A stretch of DNA of 64,000 nucleotides. Source: Hofstenia miamia. Taxonomy: Eukaryota > Xenacoelomorpha > Acoela. Each line of letters opens with the position of its first letter. Positions within the stretch are counted from its first letter, which is position 1. The stretch covers positions 2,218,768-2,282,767 of the forward strand of contig SCFE01000013.1 of NCBI GenBank assembly GCA_004352715.1, in the 5' to 3' direction. Below, piece after piece: positions 46,873-59,512 of the stretch. Below the pieces are notes generated by a model. It saw only the letters and a list, made by a program, of their open reading frames with translations. It made no database searches and had not been told where the DNA came from. Both the position numbers and the translations under genes were made by a program.

Positions 46873-47730
46873 ATGAATAGATTCCAAAAACTGAATGAAG
46901 TAACAAAAAAGGACTCATACCTACTTCCTAGAATAGAGGATATGCTATATGAAGCAAGCAAGCACAAATATTTTACATCAATAGATATATGTAAAGCATA
47001 TTGGCAAGACAAAATGGAAGAAGAAGACATTGAAAAGATGGCATTTATCACTCCATACAACTTGTACGAATGAATATACATGGCTTTTGGTTTATGTAAT
47101 GTGCTAGCAACTTTTCCAAGTTATATAACAAAAGTATTGAAGAACAAGGGGCACAAAATGGGGAAGGCGTGAACAAGTACATTGACAACATCATCAGTGA
47201 AATTATAGAAGAGCATTTAGAGCAATTGGAAGGGACACTATTGATCCTGGAGAAAGCAGGGTTACAAATTAATGGTAATAAATGCAATATATTAAAAGAA
47301 AGGATCATATTCCTAAGACAAGTGATCAAGAAGGGAAAGATATGCATGAAAGATAATGCAAGAGACATGATCCAGAGAATAGAGAAGCCAGACAATATAA
47401 AGGAGGAGTTAGCCAAGCTACCATCATTGAATATGCCTGACTACAGTGAAACATTCATCCTGGATCATGATACCAGAATATTACAAACAAGACTTAATAA
47501 GGAAATTGCATGAAAAAGGTCATCTAGGCATCACACAAACTGAGAGTACCTTCAATGCAAGATTTATCACAACAGCAGTGAGAAAAGTCATAGAGGAGAT
47601 AATCAACAAGTGTACAACATGCCTCCTCAACAACAAACAGAATTTTCCAATGCAGAAGGCACTGCTAGAAAAGATCATAGCAACACAACCTAACAAAATC
47701 ATGCACACAGATCTAGAAATGGTGTTGTAG
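46873..47730 (+). pseudogene. Ty3/gypsy pol, internally deleted
   Basis: RT at 46873-47073: FQKLNEVTKKDSYLLPRIED and YFTSIDICKAYWQDKME (motif A Asp kept), then, in a new frame, MAFGLCN. 47169-47330: KYIDNIISEI, the YIDD box with the second Asp changed to Asn, then EHLEQLEGTLLILEKAGLQI. An RNase H start is reduced to LPSLNMPDYSETFILD (47416-47460). A deletion then leads straight into the integrase zinc finger at 47480-47640: LHEKGHLGITQTES and INKCTTCLL (H2C2), ending at MHTDLEMV (first catalytic Asp region). Roughly 0.9 kb of pol remains between two LTRs, so the element is a dead deletion derivative related to element B at 58-63 kb. Confidence 0.85.
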
Positions 47731-48318
47731 CATAATCCAAGGCATAATACTGCTAAGAAGAAAAGATCAGATGATTAGCCAGAATTAAGATCAAATTATG
47801 ATTTATTGATTGTAAACAATTTAAATTTAGTTATCATCATTATGTTTGTAATATGCAACTAAGAAACAATATAGCAAATTAGTACTTGTTGACGAATAAT
47901 TTGACTAAATGAAGGGCGGCGAAAATGCTTCCATTATTTTTAGCCATTTTGGCAGATGATAAAATTAAAATTTCAAATGACAGGTACTTTTTGAATTTAA
48001 CTATAAATAGAGTGAAAATCAATTTGGAAACTGTTGAAGTAAATTCTTTGAAAATCTTATCTTTAGATTTCTTTTGGTTTGCTTATTTATAAATCATGTC
48101 AAGCTAAATGGTAGATGCAGTAGCAGTGGCTTGGGCACACATCAGGAGCAATTTGAGGGTCCTTGATCTAAGCCATGAACCTGCATTTATATTAGGTGTA
48201 TTAATAGGAGTTTTTCTCTGTTTAGCTGACAATCAATTGATTTGTGTGAATGTATTAAATAATTGATTATTGGAGATAAGGCTAGGTAGCCCACCATAGG
48301 TTATATCTATATTACATT
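47727..48318 (+). repeat. 3' LTR of gypsy element A
   Basis: Starts TGTAGCATAATCCAAGGC directly after the pol remnant. Same TATA box (48000) and end as the 5' LTR; several small differences show an old insertion. Confidence 0.75.
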
Positions 48319-48332
48319 GACAAGGTATCTCA

Positions 48333-48740
48333 TGTTGGAGAATTGTGACATAATCTATCAAGACTATCATGATTGGTCAAGATAAGAGGAAAAGAATGAA
48401 GAAACAAAGACTAAAATTATTATTGATTATAATGATTAATTGTAAATCATGATAGGATTGATTATTCAGTTTGTAAAATGTTTTGTGCAGTTAATACTTA
48501 AATTTATACTCGACGGTATTTGACAAAACAAAAGATGGTCAAACAGCATAGTCAAATTAAAGCTGACGTTGCGTAAAATTAACAGAAATATTAAAGCAAG
48601 GGAAAACTGTCAACAAGAAAGAATAGCAGGTACTTGTCGAGTGTTTAATTGTTTATCAAAAAGTGCTATAAATATAATACATTGGATGTAATAATTGATG
48701 AGCAAATCTACTTTGGATTAGTTTTCTATTGTCAGGTCAT
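48333..48740 (+). repeat. Diverged solo LTR-like sequence
   Basis: Starts TGTTGGAGAATTGTGACATAATC, has AGCAGGTACTTGTCG and CTATAAATATAATA in the same relative order as the gypsy LTRs, so probably a related LTR family. Runs to the (TA)n at 48763 (N at 48762). Confidence 0.5.
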
Positions 48741-49414
48741 TTTGTATATTTAAATGGAAAGNTATATATATATATATATATGCAAACAACATTCACATGT
48801 TAACTGAATGTAATTTAATTAAATAAACTGATGATATCTGCATATTCAAAAATAATAAAACATGCATGTGGCAACTGAATCTATAGCTTAAATTGCAAAA
48901 ACTTATTTATGTATTTCAAAATCCATACATTCTTCATAAATTCAAGGAAAATTGAAATTTTGTATTCCTACTCTAGACTCAAAGCTAAATTTTGAATCTC
49001 ACATTAATTCAATAGTTTAAAAATTTTAATAAGAACATTAGACTAAAAGATATATTTCACTCAACTTTATCATTGTCACTTTACAAAGTTAATTAATCAG
49101 TGTGTTCAAAATTATTTGAATATTTTCCTATCTTGTTGTTTAATATTTCATCCATTATTTTTAAAAAAATTAGGTAATAAAATTTTTTGGATATTTATTG
49201 TTTGATTGTAATTTGATTATTTCTTGGTTTATGGTGTCATAAGAATTTGAGACATTAAAAATTCAATGCATTGTTCCTTTCATTAGTGCTATTTTGTATG
49301 CTACAGGTGGACTTGAATTAAATTTAAAACTAAACCAGTATCAGTTGGCTTTGTATTGTTATGTTCATTTTCCATTGTATATTTTGTGTTGTCATCTATA
49401 GTATTTATCAATTT
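48741..49414. other. AT-rich, (TA)n and Penelope 3' flank
   Basis: (TA)n at 48763-48782 with one N. The rest is AT-rich without a clear frame; it may be the 3' region of the minus-strand Penelope-like element. Confidence 0.4.
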
Positions 49415-50640
49415 TTAATCTTCTTTAGTATTTCCTAAAGCAAATACATTGTTCATGTATCTTGCATAATAATTAAATATGATGTTATTTAATACATATT
49501 TTTTCTCAAGAAAGCTTAAATAGAAATTAACTAGGGTTGTGCCTAAGGAATTACCTATAGTTAACCCATCTTTCTCCAAGTAAAATTGTCCCTTAAATTT
49601 CATTCATGCATTTTTTGTTGCTAGCAATAATAGCATCTTTGTTGTTTTGTAATTTAGATCATAAATCATCTTTGTTTTTTAAAATTTCTAATATGTCTAT
49701 TGCTTTTTCTAGAGGAACATTGGTGTATAAACTTTTGATGTTATGTGATACCATAAACTTATTTGAATCTTGTCTGATAATATGATCAGAAAATGTCCTT
49801 GTATTTGTGTTTGTTTTGCTTTTGATAATTTGCATAACATATTATTTAGATTGTTGTATTGTTTTTTATTTATGGACCCACATGAACTTGTAATAGAATG
49901 AAGTGATATTTCTTTTTTGTGGATCCTTCCAAGGCCATATACTTTTGAAGCATAACCACCAGTTGATTTGCATTTTTTATAAAATTCTTCAGGGATTTTC
50001 ATTTGTTTTTTTTAAAGTAGCAATTTTGCATTAAATTTGTTTTCATAGACAATTGCAGGAGAGTTTTTTGCATATCCTTTTGTTTCTATATTTTCAAACT
50101 CTTAACCATTTAAAATGTCAAACATTTTATTGTTATAATCGTCATTATTAATGATTGCAATTCCTATTTCTTTATCATAAGGTATAGCTTTTAGATGGTA
50201 TGTATTCAAAAATCATTCAATTTCCTTTANNNNNNNNNNNNNNNNNNNNNTGTTTTCATAGACAATTGCAGGAGAGTTTTTTGCATATCCTTTTGTTTCT
50301 ATATTTTCAAACTCTTAACCATTTAAAATGTCAAACATTTTATTGTTATAATCGTCATTATTAATGATTGCAATTCCTATTTCTTTATCATAAGGTATAG
50401 CTTTTAGATGGTATGTATTCAAAAATCATTCAATTTCCTTTAATATCTATCAGTTTTATATTTAGAGGATCATGTATATATTTATGCAAGATTCACGTGA
50501 GCATTGATTGAGATGCTTTAGAAAAATGATCTTTAGTTTATAAAAAATCTCCTAAATTTTCAAATTCTGCAAATACATCCAGTTTGTTAAGCTTACTTTG
50601 GTTGATTTACTTAGAAACCTTTTCAAGTATTTTTAGAATT
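49415..50640 (-). pseudogene. Penelope-like element reverse transcriptase, decayed
   Basis: Minus-strand blocks. From 50640 to 50030 is an N-terminal region with many stops (FDILNG, EFENIETKGYA). 50002-49709: IPEEFYKKCKSTGGYASKVY, then GLGRIHKKE, matching the Penelope YGLPKIHK motif with Pro changed to Gly. 49603-49415: KGQFYLEKDGLTIGNSLGTT (the QxDGxAMGSPL motif), LSFLEKKYV and YYARYMNNVFALG, where the YVDD box has both Asp changed to Asn. Penelope-like RTs are telomerase-related and use a GIY-YIG endonuclease, which I did not find. The duplicated block around 50230-50250 is an assembly artefact. Dead copy. Confidence 0.75.
50038..50442. repeat. Exact 192-bp duplication flanking a 21-N gap
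   Basis: 50038-50229 and 50251-50442 are identical and separated only by N. This is what results when two overlapping contig ends are joined without merging. Confidence 0.97.
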
Positions 50641-50642
50641 TC

Positions 50643-52587
50643 CATGCATTTCTATTGTTTAGCTAGCCTATGTATGAAATTTAATTAATTTTTCAGGGAT
50701 CTATACATTACATGCAAAAATATTGCATTTTTGTTTTCCAGATATGTTGCTATTTCATTGTAAAATTTCCATACATTTTTTGCTAATACAAAATGGAAAA
50801 AATATTCATCATTCTTAAGCATTGCTGCAATATGAAATATAGATTTACATGATAAAGGCAATTCTGTTTTTCATAAAATTATGCATGTGAAGCTATTAGT
50901 AAGATTTATACATACACATGCTTCTTTCATGAATACACTATTATTATATACCATGTTATTTGCATTTAGATGGATTTGAAATCACCACCCTAAAACACAG
51001 TCTTTAATCTTTTACTTGCCATTTGATTAGTCACCAATAAATGTTATGCTTCTATGATATGAAAACTATCATTTGATGCCAACTATCATTTTTTTCAATT
51101 CCCAGCACCAAAACACTGTGTGTTGAAGTTAGCCATTAATTACTAACAAGAAACCATCCCCTGATTCCATCTACTAAAATTAATAGTTTCTTTATACAGT
51201 AATGGTTAAACAAAATGTGCACTGGCATGAAATAATCAACTATGGTTAGAAATGGTGGTAAATCAATGATTAATAAGTTGTTCACAGACATTTTTTACAC
51301 CTTTTCTTAAATTCTTTCATTAATAATAGAGTGATCAGATAGATTCCCTGAATTAACATTGATACCAGCATTATATAATTATTTATTCTTCAATAATTTA
51401 TGCATTTGTTCATTTTCCAAAACCCTCATTTTGTTTGAATTTATACACTTAATATTCATGTAGAGTTCATTTTTTGCAACAATCAATTGTGATGATAGCA
51501 GTTTTGAACATTTGTTCATTAAATATATATTTCCATGCTAAACTTTTCTGTGAATTTTCCTTTTTTGCAATGAATGGTTGTCATTCTAACAGGTTTTTGC
51601 TGTGTTAGCAAATTATTAGCATGTTACGAGATATAATGATCAAATGTACACCCACATTCCATAGTAATTATTAAATTTGTATCTCTTTACATGATGATTC
51701 AAATATATTCTATCTACCAATGTATTAGAATTAACTATTCAAGGATATATAGACTTAATAATATTGTATTTTTCATTTTCTCATTATGAATGATTGACAC
51801 AATAGAAAGCCCCATTATGCATTGTAAATTTAATTATTATTATGAAATGTATCAGTACATTTGATTACTAAGACCTGTAACATGGAAATTAATCAATATC
51901 TCTCATTGTAGGATGGTTTGATTATATTTTAAATTTCTATTGAAATTTGATTAACTATGCTAGGCTAATATTCACACTATGTGTTATGCATGTACATAAG
52001 ATGGAATTATAGAAACAACCAAATGTTATAAAAATGTGGCTTAAAGTTATTGATGATTCTAACATACATTAGCATCAATTGAAAGCATAATTGATTTTTG
52101 ATTCTCACTCTTCTACATGGAGGCAGTAAGATTATAAAAACTATCAAATGTTGTAACAAATATGGTTTAAAGGCATTCTACCCTGTAAGAGATGTTAGCA
52201 TTAATTGAAAACAATTGATTTTTGATTTCCACTCTTCCACATGGAGAAGGTGTTATAATAACTATTCATTATTATAAAATATATCTATATGCATATGTTC
52301 TAGAAGATTTAATGCATTGAACAAGAGATTAAAAAATTTTGTCAGTTGTATAACTTTCATGGGAAAAGAGAATTTCACATTTCAAAACATAAAAACAACT
52401 TCCCCCAATAATGAAGAAACTAACTTTGCAATTAAACTTTCTGAAAGACTGAATGACTACTGCATTAAAAACACATTGTTCTAGTAAAAACCATGGAATT
52501 TTCAACATTTCTGTCCACTAATGAGCTTTATTTAAATTATGCATATATTCATTGATAACAGGTAGCTGTAAACAGAATATTATGCTT
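50643..52587. repeat. Arm module fragment and AT-rich intergenic
   Basis: 50700-50960 is the CTATACATTACATGCAAA module (as 41860-42090). 52010-52260 holds two tandem units of about 127 bp sharing TTGATTTTTGATT(C/T)(T/C)CACTCTTC. Otherwise AT-rich without recognisable genes. Confidence 0.5.
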
Positions 52588-54480
52588 GCCCCACAAAAGC
52601 TAAAAACTGGTTACTCAGCAACATATCAATAGCAGCAAGTCCTTTAAAATCAGATGCTAAGATATTTTACAAATATGAGAAGTACTTTACAAGACTATTC
52701 TGTCAATATCACATAACTGGCATAATTCCCACAACAATATTATGGTTTAAGCTCAGAATCAATTACAACAACATCACACTCTTTTCAGATCACGTTTGCA
52801 AATATATGTGGGGTGGAACAAGCGAAACTAGATATCCAACTCTTTCTGGAGATTTAGTTCCTCTATCTATAGACAATCTTTTCAATAGAAGACAGAAAAC
52901 TTGAAAAACCATATGACAACAATATAAACAAAAGCTTGCTGATAATCACAATGAACTATTGTACAAGTGCCTTCAAAAACACTATGTCACTTGCAAATAC
53001 CAAAAAGTCATTTATTTCAATAAATTACTTTTGCAAAATGGCATTTCATCAACTATCATTGTCACTGAAAAGTTCCTTTGAATCCAATAGAGTTGGAACA
53101 AGAAGAAATTCTCCTTAGAGAAAGTACAATTACATTATCTCCACAACTACAAAATACAAAAATCAACCTAGAAAAACGTGGAATAAAAACTCCCAACCAT
53201 TTACAAGAATGGATAACAGTAGTAGATGAAAAATTCCACTTTACAAAATTGCCTACCCCACCTCAACAAAAAATTATTATCACTCCTCAGCAATATGGCC
53301 CCATCAAAGAGTGTGACACTGAAAACTTGAAATCTTTGCTACAGAAATGTTTACTAAGGAAGAACTAGATATTCTCCTTCAACTTCTACAACTATTAAGT
53401 CTTGATGTTGAATGTACAGTGGCTAAATTCTTTATTCCTAAACTGACACAACTTCAACTGCAAAAAGTCAGACTCAGTAATGAATTTTGGTTATCTATAG
53501 ATAAAATTCAACATAACTTCCCCATCACATATGGTCTAGCTGGGCTAAACACAACTGCATTCACTGAAGATACATTGTTTCAAAACATATCCACTGAAAT
53601 CTATCTATGTTCACTGCCTTCAGCTCTAAAACTACCTGAAATAATGCCTGCCTGGAAATGTTTGAAATGTCTCAACAATGACAACTACCACAACAATCTC
53701 ATTACACAAACTGATTACACTAAGACCAAGAAATACAAATCTGCAGTAGAAAAAATTGAAAAACACAGAAATAATAGAAGAATATACAATTGATTCTTCC
53801 CACACTTTCATTCAACTGTTACAAAATGGCAAACCCATTCACAAACAACTCTCACAAATATAACAAGCAATTTCAAAAATGTCTGTTCCCACAATCCCTT
53901 TATTCTCTTGTGGTATGGATATTCTCTGGGTGAATCTTAGAAAAGAAGACCTGAAATTTTATGATGTGGCATACCACACTGAAATGAAACTTGTTATGTT
54001 CTGGAAAACAACCATAAGTGACATTACAGAAGATGTCAACAACAATATCTTGATGTTTTTAAAGAGATAAAGGAAACCTGCAATCTAGTAACAACTTTTC
54101 AAGAATTATACCCAAACTCTGATATTGATACAACACTAGCACACAATTCTGATTTCAATGCAAAATTAACTCTCATGATCACTATTAAAGGTAAAGGTTT
54201 ACAACTTTATCAAAATTTTCATCTATCTTCAATGAAAAGATTAACTATTTTCATCAATCACATGTGATTTCACATAGACTCTAAAACAACAAAACATTGC
54301 TTTTAAAAATAGTTTGACAACTGAAATCAAGACTATGTGTTCATTACTTTGTTCTAATATGGTGTTCTCAACAATCTCCTGGAATGATACCAATGCAGCT
54401 GATATTATTGCTCAAACTCAAAAACTTCTAGAAGACACCAACATACACATCATGGATCCTAGTCCAAGCTGGGTGGGCAT
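52588..54480 (+). pseudogene. Unrecognised decayed protein-coding region (about 600 codons)
   Basis: A chain of open segments, all plus strand, with frameshifts between: 52588-52903 (KNWLLSNISIAASPLKSDAK ... CKYMWGGTSETRYPTLSGD), 52910-53080, 53078-53368 (TPNHLQEWITVVDEKFHFTK, TPPQQKIIITPQQYGPI), 53347-53793 (EELDILLQLLQLLSLDVECT, FPITYGLAGLNTTAFTEDTL, IMPAWKCLKCLNNDN), and 53879-54240. Composition is rich in Asn, Thr, Gln, Ile, Lys. A C-x2-C (CLKC) is the only motif. No signal peptide or membrane segment. The segments overlap or abut in order, which suggests one gene that has decayed. It could be a retroelement gag, a capsid-like or endogenous viral protein, or a host-derived gene; I cannot decide. 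Nothing adjacent assigns it. Confidence 0.5.
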
Positions 54481-55502
54481 GTAGTATATTTTTATCATTT
54501 TTGTAAAATTACCATTTGTGTCCATTTAATAATATTTGATGATAGTCATTGTACAACTAATGATTTAATATCCCTTTGTATTTTGATTGGTCATATCCAT
54601 TTTGTTTGTATAATTTAAAAATCAGACATCACATTATCATTTGTTAATTTGTTCTGCTATTACTCACCATCTGATAATAAGTGAGTTTGTTGTTTGCTAA
54701 TATTTGTAAATGCACAGAAGTTGTGAACTCTGTTAGTTTAAGTTTTGCTACCTTAGCTTCTAGTTGCTTTTACTTTTGCCATTACAGATTTCCCCAACAA
54801 TATTTTTAATTAACTTACTATTTTAGCATTTTTCAGGTAATAGATTTTTTCCAAATTGCCCCTTTATTATATTGTATTATATTTATTTATATTATGTTCT
54901 TGATCAGTAGGATCAATGCTTAGGGTATCATTTCAGGCAACAGGTAAGATAACCTGAGGCTTTAAATGGTCAGATGGTTAAGCTCCTTAGTCTAGGTGAC
55001 AGTAGGTATTAGGTACAGTTAGGAAGTGTGGTTTGCATGTAGCTATAATTGTTGTATTTTCTCTAGTTTAAAATTAGCTGACAATTAGGTGTTGGAAATG
55101 GTTCATCACTTCAGCCAGAGGCCATGATTCTGTAAGAAGAAGTTTGGAATTAACTTGTTCTCTGAATACTTGTTAACCTATGGAATTTTGTTATACAGGT
55201 ACATTTATTGTTGAATTTTTCTAAATATGTATTTAAATTTGGGTTTTTATTCAACACTCAGAATTTAGGGGACAGAGAGGGGTGAATTTATTCCTTGAAC
55301 ACTTTTTAAGTTTCCTATTTCAATCAATAATTGAAGTGTTTTTAAGCAATTTTATCCTTTTTTGCTATCTTGAGTAACATGGCATTAAATAGTACTTGTC
55401 TAAACCAATTAATATCAATTTGACTTGTTGAATTCATATATTATCATGGAGTCATAGTCAACAATCTAAAATGAAGTTATGGCAGAAATATCTTAGCTGA
55501 AT
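54481..55502. other. Intergenic with a Polinton-like internal module
   Basis: 55200-55340 matches 7210-7340 (TTGTTGAATTTT...GGGTTTTTATTCAACA...AATCAATAA). 54490-55190 shows no coding. Confidence 0.45.
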
Positions 55503-56110
55503 TGTTAGTGCAGCATAACCCAATTAAAATAGCAAATGCAACTGAGAAACTAAGATTGAAACAAAGAAGAACAAAAAGAAAATATCTGCTTTACTGTTTT
55601 TATTTGATTTGCTAACAAAATTGATTTAATAAATTGCATAGACAAATATCTGCCACTAGCTCTTTTTGACATAAATCAGTGGATGAATCACTCCACATTT
55701 ATTTTAGTCTTCATACATAAGACACACAGAAATTCTAATTGTTATAGTAGAAATCAAACAGTGACAGGTACTTGTTTTTCAATACCAATATGTTTGTAAA
55801 GATCTAGTATAAATTGCTACCAAACAAAATATTGGCTCAGACCAAAATACTTTGCGTTTTTTAACATCTAACAACAACAATTGTATTTTATTACAAATAT
55901 GTTGTGTTTTAAAAACAACATTTTGTTTAAAACATGCGTGAGTTTCGTTCTACTTGCTTATCAACAAAATTACACAATTTGATGTAGGTTAGGAAGCTGC
56001 TTTTTATTTAATAGTTGCATTGAAGTTTTTTTTGACGTGTTTACAGGTTGTATAGCAGCTACTGTCAATTAGTAGTAGTTTTGTGCTTGTAAAGGTCATT
56101 ACACATTGAA
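55503..56110 (+). repeat. Possible diverged LTR
   Basis: TGTTAGTGCAGCATAACCC at 55503 and GACAGGTACTTGTTTT (55761) followed by AGTATAAATTGC resemble the order in the gypsy LTRs. Weak; ends uncertain. Confidence 0.35.
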
Positions 56111-56168
56111 TGAGAATAAGTCAAATAGTGTCATGTTTGTTCATTCACCAATAAGTAGGTTACATATA

Positions 56169-56397
56169 AGTAGTATAGACAGACTTCCATGAGGTGTCAC
56201 TTTTTTCTGATTGGTCGAGAGGTGGGTTCCATGAGGTGTCACTTTTTTGTGATTGGTCGAGAGGGTTGGCCTTTGACCTGAGACGTCGTGGATATTGGCG
56301 GGGGTGTTTTACTGATGTCATGCATGTACTTTTAAGTTTTTGTGTTATTTATGTGGCCTAATTTAGTTTGCATTTTTTTACTTTTTTAGTTTTTACT
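56169..56397 (+). repeat. Polinton-like element left end, AGTAGT terminus
   Basis: Starts AGTAGTATAGACAGACTTCC. Two ATTGGTCGAGAG boxes, GAGACGTCGTGG and TTGGCGGGGG follow. Near-identical to 43592-43760 apart from indels. Enters the 1000-N gap after 229 bp. Confidence 0.7.
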
Positions 56398-57397
56398 NNN
56401 NNNNNNNNNNNNNNNNNNNNNNNNNNNNNNNNNNNNNNNNNNNNNNNNNNNNNNNNNNNNNNNNNNNNNNNNNNNNNNNNNNNNNNNNNNNNNNNNNNNN
56501 NNNNNNNNNNNNNNNNNNNNNNNNNNNNNNNNNNNNNNNNNNNNNNNNNNNNNNNNNNNNNNNNNNNNNNNNNNNNNNNNNNNNNNNNNNNNNNNNNNNN
56601 NNNNNNNNNNNNNNNNNNNNNNNNNNNNNNNNNNNNNNNNNNNNNNNNNNNNNNNNNNNNNNNNNNNNNNNNNNNNNNNNNNNNNNNNNNNNNNNNNNNN
56701 NNNNNNNNNNNNNNNNNNNNNNNNNNNNNNNNNNNNNNNNNNNNNNNNNNNNNNNNNNNNNNNNNNNNNNNNNNNNNNNNNNNNNNNNNNNNNNNNNNNN
56801 NNNNNNNNNNNNNNNNNNNNNNNNNNNNNNNNNNNNNNNNNNNNNNNNNNNNNNNNNNNNNNNNNNNNNNNNNNNNNNNNNNNNNNNNNNNNNNNNNNNN
56901 NNNNNNNNNNNNNNNNNNNNNNNNNNNNNNNNNNNNNNNNNNNNNNNNNNNNNNNNNNNNNNNNNNNNNNNNNNNNNNNNNNNNNNNNNNNNNNNNNNNN
57001 NNNNNNNNNNNNNNNNNNNNNNNNNNNNNNNNNNNNNNNNNNNNNNNNNNNNNNNNNNNNNNNNNNNNNNNNNNNNNNNNNNNNNNNNNNNNNNNNNNNN
57101 NNNNNNNNNNNNNNNNNNNNNNNNNNNNNNNNNNNNNNNNNNNNNNNNNNNNNNNNNNNNNNNNNNNNNNNNNNNNNNNNNNNNNNNNNNNNNNNNNNNN
57201 NNNNNNNNNNNNNNNNNNNNNNNNNNNNNNNNNNNNNNNNNNNNNNNNNNNNNNNNNNNNNNNNNNNNNNNNNNNNNNNNNNNNNNNNNNNNNNNNNNNN
57301 NNNNNNNNNNNNNNNNNNNNNNNNNNNNNNNNNNNNNNNNNNNNNNNNNNNNNNNNNNNNNNNNNNNNNNNNNNNNNNNNNNNNNNNNNNNNNNNNN
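56398..57397. other. Assembly gap (exactly 1000 N)
   Basis: Hides the interior of the element starting at 56169 and the start of the LTR at 57398. Confidence 0.99.
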
Positions 57398-57594
57398 CGC
57401 CCCTTTAGTTTTGTCAAATTATTTGTCAACAAGTACTAATTTGCTATATTGTTTCCTGGTTGCATTTTACAAACATAATGATGATACATAAATCTAAATT
57501 GTATTTAATCACTAAATAATTATTCAATCTTAATTCTGACTAATCATCCATCCTTCTCTTCCTTTAGCAGCATTATGCTTTGGATTATGCTACA
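57398..57594 (-). repeat. Gypsy LTR 5' part, minus orientation
   Basis: Inverse of the LTR start: GGATTATGCTACA (57594 end) pairs with TGTAGCATAATCC at 47727, and AGTACTAATTTGCTATATTGTTTC (57431) with 46110-46130. Likely the 3' LTR of gypsy element B, cut by the gap. Confidence 0.65.
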
Positions 57595-58264
57595 GTAGAA
57601 CTTGAAAGTGCATTTTATATTTTCTTTGTAAAAAAATTTATTATTTATAAATGTTTGTTTTCTCTGTATGGTGAGAGTATTCACCTGTGAAAGCATGTAT
57701 TTATATTTTAAAAATTATTTTTACTTGAAAATATTTATTGATTAAAAAAGCTTTTATTTTTGCAATTGAAATGTGTCATATGTGAAACAGGTCTTTTTCT
57801 CAATGTTTGAAAATAATTGTTAGTTACAGCTTTTACAAAAAATAGAAATAAAATATAATTCCCAAAAACATATATTTTTGCATATAGAATTTCAATAGTA
57901 TTTAAAAATTATATATTTAATGTATATAAAAAATGTTACATTTTGAACAATAGACTGCAAACAATCTCATGAGATTTTCAAAAATTCCTCAACCTCTAAA
58001 AAAATTTGTTACATTTTATACAATAGACTACAAACAAATGTGTTTGCCAACAAATATTATAACAAAAGAGAATATGTTCCAATGACGTCAAAGATACACA
58101 GATGGCCAAAGTATACAATTACATCATAGCCATGCCCACAAGGATCAAAGGTAAAAAATATCCACGAAATCTCAGGCTCTTCATACTACTGACCCTGCCA
58201 ATTTGTTATAAGTTTTCTCACCTGGTTTTCATCTGTTACTTGACAGGAAAAATAGCCAAACACT
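57595..58264 (-). other. 3' region of gypsy element B, decayed
   Basis: AT-rich between integrase end and LTR. No chromodomain or envelope frame recognised. Contains two copies of ACAATAGACT(G/A)CAAACAA about 75 bp apart (57950, 58025). Confidence 0.4.
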
Positions 58265-59190
58265 TTATCCCCTCTTTTGTGAAGTTGACCATAGCTTTTT
58301 GTTGAAATTACATTTTTGGCATATGACCAACTGGTTAATGTTATGACATACCTTAAGGTGGACTTCTTGCATCTTGCTGATCAAGCAGGCTACATATCTC
58401 TCAAGGCTGTTTTCATGATAATTGGGAAACATAATTGAAAGAGTCGTACTAGCCTCTTGGCTTAACAGGACCTTGAACAGGCTAACTTTAGTTGTAGAAT
58501 GAATGACAGTGTTATAAAAGTATTCCATGATTTCTATGACATGTTTCCAATGTTTACCTGCGCCCTTGAAAGCACCACTCTAATCAGTTTAATTAAAGTT
58601 TGATTTAGCCTCTCCACCACACAGTTGGATTGGGGGTGGTATGTGGTTGTGAACTCATGGAGAACTTCCAATTCATGCATTAGGGCTTCCATTAAATTGT
58701 TCTTGAACTGGGGACCATGGTCAGAAACAAATCTTTCCATGGGGCCCAGCTTTAGCACCCATTCCTTCATGATCTTCTCAGCAACAATTTCAGCAATAGT
58801 ACTACTTAAGGGAATTAGTATGGCGAATTTGGTAAAGTGGTCAGTCAACCATTACAAGCAGATATTGATACTCGTCATCATCTTTTGAAAGTTTTTCTAA
58901 ATCCACATGGACAACTTTGTAAGCTCATTCTGCAGGTCAGATTTCTAATTCAGCTCATTGTTCAGAGAAGTGACTTGTTCCTTGCTGTAGACATTTTTTG
59001 CATTTATCAATGACATTGATGACAGCAACTTGGATTCCTACTGTGACATATCAGGCATTAAAAGTTCTCTCAGTCAGGATAATTCCAAGATGCCTTGTCT
59101 CATGGACTTTTCAGATGAGGTTGCATTTGAAATATTTGGGGATTGCCAAGTGATTGTTGTGACATTTTGTGATTAGAAGACCCTGTTGGT
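58265..59190 (-). pseudogene. Gypsy element B integrase
   Basis: Minus strand. H2C2 finger near 59120-58970: HETRHLGIILTERTF and VIDKCKKCLQQGT. Core: HVDLEKLSKDDDEYQYLLVM then DHFTKFAILIPLSS (first Asp), VLKLGPMERFVSDHGPQFKN (second Asp) and YHPQSNCVVERLNQTLIKLI (catalytic Glu), all three retained. 58528-58265 continues with YNTVIHSTTKVSLFKVLL, the region after the core. Stops (at Trp/Gln positions) and frameshifts disable it. Role: inserts the cDNA. Order after RNase H is the gypsy order. Confidence 0.85.
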
Positions 59191-59512
59191 TTAACTTCCA
59201 TTAATATCTTTTATAGTAGTGATTAGTGACAGGACTTATTGGATGAAGAGGGTCTTTCAATCTTTGAATGATCTCACTTAATACTTTATCATGTCATTGC
59301 CACTGAATTATTTCTTGCTCAGTGATCTCCTTTTTTACCATGATTGATAATATTGCTTTACCTCGCCTATCAGCATTGATTTCAGGAAGAAGATCAAATT
59401 TGGTTAGAGGGATAAAGCCAAATCTGATTCTATGTCTGGCAGGTTTCATCAGGTCTCACTTATAGCTGGGAAGTGCAGTCCAATAATCTGCATTGAGATG
59501 TAGGTTCCCTGG

